Source of the DNA: Pisolithus tinctorius
Lineage: Eukaryota > Basidiomycota > Agaricomycetes > Boletales > Pisolithaceae
Direction: 5' to 3'
Assembly: GCA_024663395.1 (NCBI GenBank)
Contig: JANFAH010000023.1
Coordinates: forward strand, 868,001-932,000
DNA length: 64,000 nucleotides
Made by a program: the position numbers and the translations under genes. Shown in pieces: positions 44,754 to 54,706 of the stretch. The notes beneath the pieces were generated by a model that ran no database searches, had not been told where the DNA came from, and worked only from the letters and a program-made list of their open reading frames with translations. Each line of letters opens with the position of its first letter. The stretch's first letter is position 1.

Positions 44754-47700
44754 TCATTGATATGGTCTGGGTTTACCAGGATAGCTGGAGTGAAATTCTT
44801 GGACGAGTTCAGAAGCGTTGTCAAGCTCTGTAGCGAGTACCCAAGTAGTTTCTTCATCGGTCCCCTTGTAGCCGGTCCACCGGACTAAGTACTGAAGCCA
44901 ACACCGGCGACACCAGTCAACCTTAGAGTCGAGGATTTCTGCTACCTTGAACTCTAGGTCACCATCGACTTCGACTGGTGGGGGTGGTGGTTGAGTCCGG
45001 TTTGGGATGGTATTAGGGATGGCTGGCTCGAGTTGGGACACATGGAAGACCAGGTGCACCACACGCATTGAGTCTGGCAGGCGCAGTGTGAAAGAGTGGG
45101 TACTGGCCTGAGCTATGACCAGATACGGTCCAAGATTCTTCTCTGAGAGCTTCTTGGAAGGCCGAGTAGACCGGAAGTATTTGGCTTTCACATATACCTG
45201 GTCACTGACCTTGAAATCCGGAGCCGGCATGCATTTAGCATTGGCCAGTCCTTCATAGCACTGCTGTGCTAAGGTCATTTCTTCCCGTAGGTATTGATGC
45301 AGTGAGTCTAAGTCAACTGCATAGTCACGAGCCCAAGCAGAGGTGAGATCACGCTCCGGGTACACCAAGATGTTAGGGTGATAGCCCTTATTAGCGAAGA
45401 AGGGTGCAACACCAGTAGTAGCGCTAGGGGTGTTGTTGTAAGTGAACTCGGCCAAAGGTAGTAGTTCGGCCCAGTTGTCCTGTTGGTAGTTGCAGTAGAC
45501 TTGGAGGTACTGCTCGAGAGTCTGGTTGGTCTGCTCGGTCTGGCCATCACCTTTGGGGTGGTAGCCCGAGGTGAAGTGTAAGTGCATGTCTAAAGCCTTG
45601 CCAAGCGACTGGAAGAAATGAGAGACGAACTCCGAGCCTCGGTCTGAGGTTACATGGGCCGGTACTCCGTGCTTTGAGAAGACATGGAGTAGGAATAGTT
45701 TGGCAAGTTCTGGGGCTGTTATGGTGTCATGGGTGGGGATGAATATGGCCTGCTTGGAAAGCCGGTCAACTACAACGAGGATGGCCGTGAAGCCGGTTGA
45801 GGCCGGGAGTTGCTCGATGAAATCCATAGATATGGAATTCCACGGTTTCTCTGGCACTGGGAGTTGCTTAAGGAGGCCGTAAGGCTGATGGTGGGGAACC
45901 TTAGCCTGAGCGCAGGCCGTGCAAGACCGGACATAGTCCTTGACGAAGGTCCTGAGGCCAGGCCAGGTGTATTCACGCTGAATGAGTTCTAGGGTTCGGT
46001 TTTGGCCAAAGTGGCCAGATAGAGGGTGGTCATGCTTAAGCTGCAAGACCCTAAGATGGAGATCATTTGAGTCCGGCACGTAGATCCTTCCATCAAGACA
46101 AAGGAAGCCGGTGTCATCTACTGACCACCGGGGATCAGTCATGTCGGACAGGTGGATTTGTGAGACCAGGTCGTCTGGCAGTGTGGTCAGGATGTCATTA
46201 TGAAGTTTCTCTACATCCATCAGTGCGACTGCTCGTAAGACCGGGTACTCGAGGTAAGTTGTGCGAAGGGAGACTGCTAGCTGCTCCTGGGTGAAAACCG
46301 GTCTCAGGTTCTGCAGGTTCACTCAGGCATAGCCGCTATCCCCCTCTTTGGGGTAGATGTCCCATAGTCTAGTTAGGGTGTCGGGCTTAGCCCCAAGCTT
46401 ACCGGGTCTGAATCTGATGATCATGTTGAACTGAGACAGGAACTCTGACCAGCAAGCTTGGCAGCAGGTGAGTACCTTGGAGGTAGAAAAGTACTCGAGG
46501 TTCTTGTGGTCAGTAACAACATTGACCAGTGAGGCCGAGCCCTCAAGGTAGTGGCACCAGGTCCGGAATGCTTCAAAGATTGCAAGCAGTTCCTTATTGT
46601 GGGTATCATAATTCAATTCCGGGGCCGTCAGAGTCTGGGAGTAGAAAGTGACCAGATGTATCTGGCCATCGCCACAGGTGATAGATAGGAGGCCAGCAAT
46701 GGCATAGTCCGATGCATTGGTCTCGACGGTGATAGGGACCTCGGGGATGAAATGAGTTAAGACTGGCGCAGTAGTGAAGGTGGCCTTGAGGTTGTTGAAT
46801 GATCGGTGGCACTCCTCAGAGAAGTTCCAAGGAGCCCCCTTGTGGGTAAGCTGAGTCAGTGGTACGACAATGTCCAAGTAATTAAAGATAAACTGGCAGT
46901 CGTAGGATCCATACTGAGTCCAGAATGCAGTCTTCCATTCATTGCCTGGGGCAATCCAGACAAGGTGGTAGGCATGCCGAAGGTCAATTTTAGTATAGAT
47001 CTTGGCTTGGCTTGGTGAATCCAAGAGGTCGGAGATGAGCAGTAGTGGGTATTGGTCCTTCTTAGTGATTTTGTTCAGGCCGCAGAAATCTACACAAAGC
47101 CAGAGGGAGCTGTCCTTCTTTTTGACAAAGAGGACTGGTGCAGCATAAGGGGAGGAAGTAGGCCGAATGAAACCGGTAGTAAGGTTTTCATCGATGAAGG
47201 TCCGGAGAGCTTGCAGCTCGACCAGGGAAAGTGAGTAGATCGTGCCGAGGGGCGGGGTTGATCCTTCTTCAAGCTCTATCTTCAGGTCGTACTCCCAGTG
47301 TGGCGGGAGTGCCGAGGCCCTGGCCTTGCTGAATACATCAGCAAAGTCATGGTACTCTTCCGGGACATTGGGTAAGGCTGGAGGAGGTGAAGCCGAGGCC
47401 GATCGGGCTTGAGCTGAGTCCGAGGGACGGAGCTGAAGTTGGAACTGGACGGACCCTTCTAGTTTGCAGGCGCACACAAAAGTGGCTGCATTGATTAGGG
47501 AAACAAGAGGGGCCTTCAGAGGGGTGTGAGCCAGAGAGTCGGAGACTGGTACAGATGGCGCAAAGCCAGGTTGGTCACTAGGACCAGAGTCAGGAAGGCT
47601 GGTGGAAACCAGGCTTACAGGGGGTGTTGACAGGGTTGGCATTCCTTGTGCAGGAGTCCGGAATGTTAGACTACTCAGTACCCAATCAATCAATGGATTG

Positions 47701-48113
47701 TAGCGGGTGAGCCAGTCATGTCCAAGAACTATCTTACACTCAGAATCCAACGGGGCTTGAAACAGGGTTACCGGTGTGACATCGCCGGATGCGAAGCGGA
47801 TGTTGACATCTACTGCTTGGGTTATAGTGAAGGTGGACGTTCCATCGAAGAGCCAGAGTCAGATTGGTGAGACCGAGTAAGGGGTAAATGAGTGTTGATT
47901 AACAAACTGATTATCTATAAAACAATGGGTGGAACCGGAGTCCACTAAAGTACAAAGCCGAGGTATTTCTGGGTTTTCTATAGTGACATATGGGGTTAAA
48001 GAGTTCAGACTGGAAAGAGCGGACGCGTTGAGACGAGCCTCCAAGTTTGCACAACTGGAGTCAACGCAGCTCCCAGATTGTGTGGAGTCCTGGGAGCTGC
48101 TACCTATTTTTTT
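44754..48113 (-). pseudogene. G3 pol: two long frames, RT core deleted
   Basis: 47750-46323 encodes the end of protease, RT palm start and RNase H; 46322-44754 (522 codons) encodes integrase and chromodomain. In the latter: HHCC zinc finger (H99, H104, C134, C137), DDE triad D167, D227 and E263 (spacing 59 and 35), chromodomain about residues 452-515 (DLEFKVAEILDSKVDW...YLVRWTGYKGTDEETTWV). The two frames are separated by one TGA (46325-46323). Between GSYD and CQFIFNY, near 46900, about 0.37 kb is missing in frame, including YLDD. A TGA in protease (near 47867) is shared with G1 and G2. Confidence 0.92.
48066..48113 (-). promoter_or_regulatory. -1 frameshift signal of G3
   Basis: A AAA AAA is the complement of 48107-48113, the gag stop the complement of 48104-48106, and the stem arms are 48100-48090 and 48076-48066. 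Sequence and spacing are identical to G1. Confidence 0.83.
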
Positions 48114-48515
48114 GTCTCAGGGGTAGTACCCGAGGCCGAGGCCAGTGCGGTCTTGGTGGTAGCCGCAGCGCGAGCCTTGGCCTTTCTGGTCTTCTTGGGG
48201 CATTTGTCAGCGAAGTGACTGGACCCTCCGCAGAACATGCAGAGGTTTCTGTCTATGTGACGCTTGCGTTCTTCTGGGGTAAGCTTTCCATCTTTGCCGA
48301 GTTTGCTAGGCTTGGGCTTAGATGAATTGCTGTTATTACTATTGCCTGGCTTAGGGGTAGAACCGGTGTTGTTGTTGCTGCCGGTCTTGGATTTATCTTG
48401 ACCAGTCTTGGGCTGACTATTGTTGCCGGAGCCGCCGGACTTGTTGTTGTTGCTATTGGAGGAGCTCTGGTGCTTACTCGCCTGTTGGACCTCTTCCTTG
48501 CGCTCCCAATAGCAC
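48104..48515 (-). pseudogene. G3 gag, C-terminal remnant
   Basis: It begins abruptly at the border (CYWERKEEVQQASKHQ), runs through an Asn/Ser/Lys-rich linker to the knuckle CMFCGGSSHFADKC and the basic tail KKTRKAKARAAATTK. The capsid core is missing. Confidence 0.88.
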
Positions 48516-48864
48516 TGTAGGAAAATAGATTTAAGAGGATGAGTGAGGAGAATGATGAGATCTGAGGGGAATGAGTAGGCCAAAAGGGGCTTCTATAGCC
48601 TAGCAAGATCCTGGTAGTCGTCTGAAGGCTTCTGAGGCTGTCTGGGTGCAGGGAAACGACCTGCTCAAACTCGTCTCTCGTCTCTGGTAACTCGTCTATT
48701 GTTTTTAGAAAAAACTAACTACATCCAGTACTAGGTAGTGCTGACTAAGCAACCAAAATGCGAAACTCTTAAGTACCACTAGCAGAAAAAACACCTAGAA
48801 TCAAAACTAAATAAAATGAACAAAATAAAACAATTCCCCTAGTAGGGAAATTACATTCCCTATA
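48516..48864 (-). repeat. GAG-only element 3' LTR
   Basis: The segment from about 48575 to 48860 is almost identical to the partner LTR; the outer 60 bp differ by several indels. The inner end reads CCCTATA where the partner has CCCTACA. Confidence 0.85.
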
Positions 48865-49194
48865 TCCCAGGGGTACTTGAGATATTGACTGTCCCCAGTC
48901 AACTTGAAGGCGGCTCGACTATACAAGAATCCAAAGCCACCGAGGGAGGGGGGGGCAAGACAATGCCTCGTCGACGAAAAACGGTTGCTCGAGATGCCAC
49001 AAAACAAGCCACGATGGTAGAAGGGAATGCGACGAGCACAGCGCAAAATGAACAGAGAACCCACGACCCCGATCCTGAGATATCCATAAATCTGCCCAAG
49101 GGTACCCTCATCCACCAAAAACCAAATGTAGCCATGAGTTCTGCAGCGACGACGACGGAAAAGCTACCATTCTGAAGCTGTTGAGCAGTAGCAT

Positions 49195-50340
49195 CAGGAT
49201 CCTGAAAAGCGAGAGATCCGTTCGAGAAACGGGCAAGATACTCGCAGAGTCGTCCTAAGGTGCCTGCAACAACAAAATGGCGCACATCTCCACAACGGCG
49301 GTAGCGAGCGTGATGTATGATATACCGTCAGAAAGCCCTCGACGAGTAGTACAAAGTCCCCAAAAAGCGAGAGGTCCGGCGGTGAAATGGGTGAGTTACC
49401 GCACATACAGTGTTGTTGACTGAAAAGGGAACACTGCAGACCAACGACGGATGCTCGGGACGCGGCGAAACTGCCAGTGATGATGGAGGGGAATGTGACG
49501 AACACGCCTGAAAGGAGATGGAGGGAATCTGTCTACATGGGCCTGAGATATTCGCAAAGTTGTCCGAAAGCGCCTCTAACCACGAAAACGAGTATATCTC
49601 GACGATGTCTGCACGGAATTTGACAAAAGAGGCGTCCCCAGAAAGGGCAATGCGAGGGGAATGGACTGCCAGAAAAGCGAGAGGAACGGTGCCTGAGTGC
49701 GCGAGATACGACGAGAGGACTTCGAGGGTGGGGAGAAGGGCTTGACTTGCACAACAACGGCTGGGACGATCAACACGAAACTCCGGGAGACAGTAGAGGA
49801 TTCGCAGACGAACAGGGAGAACGAGGAAATACGCCGATTGGACCAGCCGATCCCGAGTTATACGCGAAACTGGCTCGAAGCCCTCTGGATATGAAAGCGT
49901 GGATATCTCGATAACGGTTGCACGGAATTTTACAAAGTATGTGTCCCCAGGAAGGGTTCGGCGAGAGGGATGAACAACCCGAAAAGCGAAAGGAGCGACA
50001 CAGAACTGCGCGAGCGACTACGGCACGACCTCGAGCATGGGCCTTCGCACAAAAATGCAAATATCTCCGGAGCTACTGGTCCAATCTGAACAATCCTGAT
50101 ATCAACATGGAGCATTCGTCGTGGACTACAACCCTCCCAAAAAGCGAGAGGCGCGGCGCGGAAACGAGCGAGATATGAGTAAGTACCCTGAGAACGGACC
50201 TATCCACAAAAATGCGAATATCTCCTCAACGGCTGGGCGCATGCAAACGAGCTTGGTACCGACAGAGAGCTGATGTCGAGTAGTACGAGCATACCAAAAA
50301 GCGAGAGGCGCGGCGCAAAAACGAGCGAGATACGCGCTGG
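49195..50340. repeat. Degenerate ~156-bp tandem array inside the GAG-only element
   Basis: The word AAAAGCGAGAGG (or close variants) recurs at 49205, 49363, 49511 (weak), 49673, about 49825 (weak), 49982, 50140 and 50297. It is followed about 20 bp later by a GAGCGAGATAC-like word, and offset by a companion ATATCTCnnnAACGG word (49281, 49589, 49901, 50067, 50216). The mean period is about 156 bp over seven units. No consistent coding frame was found. Position: between gag and the 3' LTR. Confidence 0.7.
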
Positions 50341-50679
50341 ATGCGTGCTCGGTATGAGGGAGGTAGTATCCACCTCGACGAGCGACGAGCGGTGTCGATG
50401 GTGGCCTCGTCGACAGCGTGCCCTGCCGGAACTGTATCTGCGGATGGGAGGCGTCATGTAGAGTGTGGGAAGGTGCTAGGTGCAATGCTACTTGGCGTTC
50501 TGCGGGGAACTCGAGCCTGGGGAGTAAAAGACAAAACGAAAGAAAGGAAAAGCTAAAAGTCTCTAATGTACCGAAAACTCAGCATAACGATGTAGGTAAA
50601 TCCATAAGAGATACTATAAGATTCATAAACAAAAAGAAGTAAAAGAAACAACATAACGGAATTCGTGCGACACGCAGCG
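50341..50679. other. Spacer between tandem array and gag
   Basis: No motif was recognised; AT content rises near 50540-50660. It is probably 3' untranslated sequence of the element transcript. Confidence 0.4.
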
Positions 50680-52116
50680 TTAACGCGCTCTTCGAGAGCA
50701 CCGGGGCGTGCGACTGCGGCTGCGCGACCGCTTCGGCTTGGAACGGACGTATGAGGTCACCTTCCTCGATTGTGAGCGAGAGCGCGAGCGTGAGGACGAT
50801 GATGACGAGGAAGAAGGGGGTGAGCTATTGGTCGAATATGAACATGAGCGCCTTCGAGCGCGACGCTGCTTCAAGCTGCGGGCATACGACTGGACTGGTA
50901 TGAAATCATCTTTCGAACGTGTGTACGAACCTGTTCGAGTCTGCGAGTGCGAGCGTGAACAAGGACGCGAGGGCGACTGGCCTCGGCCACATGGCCACCT
51001 TGACTGTGGCTGCGCATGCGGTGAGCTACGAGAGCGCTCAGCTGACGAGCAATGAGACTGAACAGCTGGCGGGTCGGGTACTACTGGCTTGAGCTGGATA
51101 GCAGGTAGGGTCTGAGGATACACGATGCTCGTTCGAGCAGGTACGCGCGATGGTGTGTCGAACACGCTTCGAGAGGGTGCGGCCGTGGGTGAAAGTGAGC
51201 GAGCAAGCGATGAGCCCCTACGAGTCTCGAACTGGCTTGTCAACGAAGACCAGTTGTCGAGACGGTCTCGTAGAGTTCGTCCGGCAACTTCGTGCGGTAT
51301 TTCCAGTCCTGTAGGTAGAACAACGCGACCGTTTACAAGTAGACACTTTCCCGAAGCTAAATACAACTTGAATGAATGGCAACCCGCTCGAATATGGCCT
51401 GAAATTCCGCAAAAGAAGCAGAACGAGTACAAACGGCGGGGAGAGTGATTGTCCGAGGCGCGTGATGGCTGCGCGCGTGAACTGTTGACCTTGCGGCTCT
51501 TCCAGAGGCCATTGCCGAGTGCGAGAACCCGTCCTGCTGCAGCTATAAGACTAGGTAGAGTAAAGGTTTGAGCCGGTGGGTCATGAAACTCAAGAAGCTC
51601 TTGTCTGAACTCGGGCGGGAATCCATAAAAGAAGACGGATGTTAGGTGGGGTTGCGGCCCATGTTCCTTCTCGAGAGACAGCGAAAAGCGATGAAAAATG
51701 CGATAATATTCGCCCAGGGATGATATTGAGATGGTGACTGAGCTTGCGAGCACCTTGCGAAGCTTGTAGAACTTATTTCGAGCAACCTCCTGTAATTCCG
51801 GATACTGCTGAGTGACCTCCAAGGTAAAACGAGCCCAATCTCCATTGCTACTCTCCGTGAGGTGGGACCAGAGGTCTGCTGACTCAAAAGGCGCATATTT
51901 GAGCGCAAATTTGATGCGCGCGAGCCCGTCCGAGAGGCCGAATCTATCACAGAAGTCGATTATGTCATCAAAATAGCTTCGAAGGTCCTCGGGGCGCCCA
52001 GAGAAGCTCGGTGCTTCGGGCGAGCCTCGACACGGAATTTTGAGGCCGAGCATGACTTTGGGGGGTAATACGAGTGTGAATGCTTGATATGCGAACGTGT
52101 GCGAGCAAGAAAACAC
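50680..52116 (-). CDS. Gag protein of the GAG-only element, with SR-rich tail
   Basis: 478 codons, fully open. Residues about 30-190 have the layout of a retrotransposon capsid (FSGRPEDLRSYFDDIIDFCD, ESADLWSHLTES, ARFTLEVTQQYPE, VFFYGFPPEFRQELLEF). A zinc knuckle C-x2-C-x4-H-x4-C is at C233, C236, H241 and C246 (CFFCGISGHIRAGC). The last 150 residues are Ser/Arg/Pro-rich and end in repeated RS dipeptides (SRSRSRSQSRKV, KPKRSRSRSRT), unusual for a gag and reminiscent of splicing-factor RS tails. It should bind element RNA and build the particle. No pol follows. A second possible start is Met22 (VMLGLKIP). The intact frame suggests recent activity or selection. Confidence 0.85.
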   Translation of the reverse strand: MFSCSHTFAYQAFTLVLPPKVMLGLKIPCRGSPEAPSFSGRPEDLRSYFDDIIDFCDRFGLSDGLARIKFALKYAPFESADLWSHLTESSNGDWARFTLEVTQQYPELQEVARNKFYKLRKVLASSVTISISSLGEYYRIFHRFSLSLEKEHGPQPHLTSVFFYGFPPEFRQELLEFHDPPAQTFTLPSLIAAAGRVLALGNGLWKSRKVNSSRAQPSRASDNHSPRRLYSFCFFCGISGHIRAGCHSFKLYLASGKCLLVNGRVVLPTGLEIPHEVAGRTLRDRLDNWSSLTSQFETRRGSSLARSLSPTAAPSRSVFDTPSRVPARTSIVYPQTLPAIQLKPVVPDPPAVQSHCSSAERSRSSPHAQPQSRWPCGRGQSPSRPCSRSHSQTRTGSYTRSKDDFIPVQSYARSLKQRRARRRSCSYSTNSSPPSSSSSSSSRSRSRSQSRKVTSYVRSKPKRSRSRSRTPRCSRRAR

Positions 52117-52261
52117 GAAAATGCGACTATGGGACTGTGAAAAGACGAGACCGAGAGGTGAAACTTGCTAAACCAAGCCTGAAAATTGCGAAAACAGAGC
52201 GGGAAAACTGCAAAAACGAAGCTGAGGATAGTAGGAGGGGTGCCAGGCTAAGACAGAAGCC

Positions 52262-52278
52262 CCTCGCGGTGGGCTCCA
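52262..52278 (-). other. Probable tRNA primer-binding site of the GAG-only element
   Basis: Two bases inside the 5' LTR, the minus strand reads TGGAGCCCACCGCGAGG. It begins with TGG, the complement of the tRNA 3' CCA end. The tRNA species was not identified. Confidence 0.6.
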
Positions 52279-52280
52279 GT

Positions 52281-52631
52281 TGTAGGAAATGAGAATAGAT
52301 GAGATAGTGAGGGGTAGGGTGAAATCTGAGGGGAGAGAGTAGGCCAAAAGGGGCTTCTATAGCCTGAGACTGGATCCTGGTAGTCGTCTGAAGGCTTCTA
52401 TGGCTGTCTGGGTGCAGGGAAACGACCTGCTCGAACTCGTCTCTCGTCTCGGGGTAACTCGTCTATTGGTTTTAGAAAAAACTAACTACATCCAGTACTA
52501 GGTAGTGCTGACTAAGCAACCAAAATGCGAAACTCTTAAGTACCACTAGCAGAAAAAACACCTAGAATCAAAACTAAATAAAATGAACAAAATAAAACAA
52601 TTCCCCTAGTAGGGAAATTACATTCCCTACA
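52281..52631 (-). repeat. GAG-only element 5' LTR
   Basis: It is 351 bp, TGTAGGAAATG...TTCCCTACA. It adjoins coding-like sequence (52632 onward) that has no start codon of its own, so it cuts into that locus. Confidence 0.85.
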
Positions 52632-53803
52632 CCGCCACATCGAACCAACATGCAACAGCGTTGGTCTCCACTAATCAGCCCAAGGTTGTTTCTGAGCATC
52701 AACCCTGCCATGGTGAACTCGCCCCTTCATCCACTCCATCGACCGACACCCTCCCAAGCACTCATTCCTCAGTCACTGCAAGGGCTTCCTCACCCAATCC
52801 AGAGCTTGGCCTCCAAAGCCCTCCCCGAGACGTTCAGCTGATTAACAAGGCCGCCCCCACCCAACAAGCAAGTTCTTCTAGTAGTTATCATCCTAACCCG
52901 ACAACTGCAGCAACCACCGTCAGTACTGTAGTTCCAACTCCAGCATCATGTGTTATTGATCCTGAGTGCACATCCAATTGCCCTGAACCACTCATGAGGT
53001 AAACATCAATGCATTTCCCATGGAATCTGATTCTAACCACCTCTGCACTGCAAGATGCCTGCAGACGCTTTCCACTTATTCCAATGTGGACACCAACACA
53101 TTTGCGCTCGGGCACCTGTTAGCAAACGCGTCATGGGGGATGATGACTGCCTTCGATGACCACAGCAAACTACTGTGCAATCCCAAAACAAACAAGCAAA
53201 TCAATATTTGGATTCTTGGACACATCAGCAGCACCTGGTTCATAAAAAATGGTGAGCCCAACAACCAATGCTCTGTGACCATCCTTCTGCTATCCTCCGA
53301 CCTTGGGCAATACGCCAACCAATTGATATCGGCACTCTCCACGCCTGCGCTACGTATGTCCTATGTCTGTTCCTTCTGTGAGCTGGGGCTAACCCTGCCA
53401 AACGATTTCCTCAGCCATAAATGTGTTTGACACCAGCCTCATCCATACCGTTTGATGGCAGAGCCCGAAAAGTGGTGGCACTGTATGTCCTCCCTCATCT
53501 AATAAGCACGCTTAACCAATTTCCATTTTAGCCCATACTGTTTAACAGCATCTATGATGTGCAGGTGATCCTGAGAAGCAAAGTTCGATGCAAAAGTTGG
53601 ACATATCCTACCTCGAGAAATGGGCACTCATCCTTGTGGAAATGCATCTACAATGGTACTGTCAAAAGGATGACAATGGGCACTGGACTATCTCTAGGGC
53701 ACAATTCGAACTCCAGGCAATCTATCTACTACAAGAGCCTTGCGTGCCTGAAGCACAAAAATCCAATGAGACCAGCATAGAAATCGCCAGACTTGAAATC
53801 TAG
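52632..53803 (+). pseudogene. Broken lineage-specific hypothetical gene
   Basis: The open frame enters from the LTR border without a start (ATSNQHATALVSTNQPKVVS), is Pro/Ser-rich to CTSNCPEPLMR, and splices cleanly at 52999-53054 (56 nt, branch TTCTAAC) into CLQTLSTYSNVDTNTFALGH, SWGMMTAFDDHSKLL, INIWILGHISSTWFIKNGEP and SYVCSFCELGLTLPNDFLSH. Then a +1 shift near 53425, a TAG (53530-53532) and another shift near 53565 separate IPFDGRARKVVALYVLPHLI and LEKWALILVEMHLQWYC, ending at TAG 53801-53803. I associate this string of motifs with hypothetical proteins repeated in Agaricomycetes, from memory. Function unknown. Confidence 0.5.
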
Positions 53804-53960
53804 GGTATCATAATTTCACCTCAGCGCTGATCAATCACCCCCAGACTCTTGATCATTTTTTCCTTTGGGGTCACTCACCGGCACCTCCATCATCTCCTGC
53901 ACTGACTTCATCATTCATCTGTCGGCCACACACATCATAGAGTATAAATAGAAAAAAACT

Positions 53961-54359
53961 GTGACGTCCTCCACCACCCCCCCCACCTGCCCCTCTGTTC
54001 ATTCTGCAAAAATGGCATCTATCCTGGCATTTCTCTACTCCGCAAACGAAAACAGTGGACAACGGGTCGTAACTTTTAAGCATCTCAGAGACGACATTGA
54101 AATCCTGGTCCAAAACGATGTTTTCCCCATCAACTACACACTCTCTGAAACCGACATCTACGTCAACGACTTCCACTTCCAGATCCTCTTTGACCATCAC
54201 CATCATCAACATCTACACTCTCAAGCATTGTATCTCTTTACCTGCATTAACCATCATGGCCTGCCCATTCACATTTGGCCCAAGAACAACCTCCATCACA
54301 TACTAGAGGCCCTTCTCATGTATTTCCTTGTCCTGCCATTCTCTGTTAACTTTGTCTGA
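53961..54359 (+). CDS. Small hypothetical ORF
   Basis: 132 codons; a likelier start is Met at 54012 (MASILAFLYSANENSGQRVV). Contains QRVVTFKHLRDDIEILVQND, LSETDIYVNDFHFQILF and a His run. A related short piece (FSELTISELDLFFQIL) follows at about 54500-54600, suggesting a duplicated, decayed unit. No domain recognised; may be part of a larger gene of the same hypothetical family. Confidence 0.35.
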   Translation: MTSSTTPPTCPSVHSAKMASILAFLYSANENSGQRVVTFKHLRDDIEILVQNDVFPINYTLSETDIYVNDFHFQILFDHHHHQHLHSQALYLFTCINHHGLPIHIWPKNNLHHILEALLMYFLVLPFSVNFV

Positions 54360-54706
54360 TCCCACTACAGATTAAATAACCAGTTTCCTTACCATTCCCC
54401 AAGTGAGGAGAACCCTGACCACAATTAAGGCCCTTCCCTACATTTCCTATCCACATAGACATTCTTGTCATTAACAGACCGTCCTTGTTCACTCGCATTC
54501 ACTTCTCAGAATTGACAATTTCTGAACTAGACCTTTTTTTCCAGATTCTTCCCAACCCCTCTACGTCTTCCCTCATCGAAATCATACAAACACTGCTAAA
54601 ATAAAATGTGCCTGGAACAATCTCTACTGCACCAAAACTGTTGTATTTCCAATAACCATTACTAACTCTAAAAAATTGCGCCCTGCACCTGCCCCCTATA
54701 CCACAA
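54360..54706. other. Spacer with decayed coding-like sequence
   Basis: Contains the short ISELDLFFQIL echo of the upstream ORF. No intact gene. Confidence 0.35.

Larger units (their letters stand above)
42846..48515 (-). mobile_element. Chromovirus G3, 5' truncated
   Basis: 3' LTR (42846-43369), antisense gene, pol and the C-terminal part of gag are present. The element stops inside gag at 48515, where the GAG-only element's LTR begins; the 5' LTR and gag N-terminus are absent from the window. CpG content is high compared with G2, so it is younger. Its long open frames (522 and 475 codons) make it the best-preserved copy, although RT has lost its active site. Confidence 0.92.
48516..52631 (-). 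mobile_element. GAG-only LTR retrotransposon (TR-GAG type), non-autonomous
   Basis: Two direct repeats of about 350 bp (48516-48864 and 52281-52631) have ends TGTAGGAA...TTCCCTACA. Inside is one gag gene on the minus strand (52116-50680), a probable primer-binding site and an extended non-coding part with tandem repeats. No protease, RT or integrase was found. Such elements depend on a partner for reverse transcription. The flanks AGCAC and CCGCC do not match, so no target duplication is visible. GC- and CpG-rich, hence young or unmethylated compared with its surroundings. Confidence 0.85.

Noticed and set aside
49195..50340. CRISPR-like array
   Set aside because: Unit length ~156 bp, degenerate units and eukaryotic context; no short identical repeats with unique spacers.
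50708..51055. Arg/Glu-rich plus-strand ORF as a gene
   Set aside because: Mirror of the Ser/Arg tail of the GAG-only element's gag; codon complement explains it.
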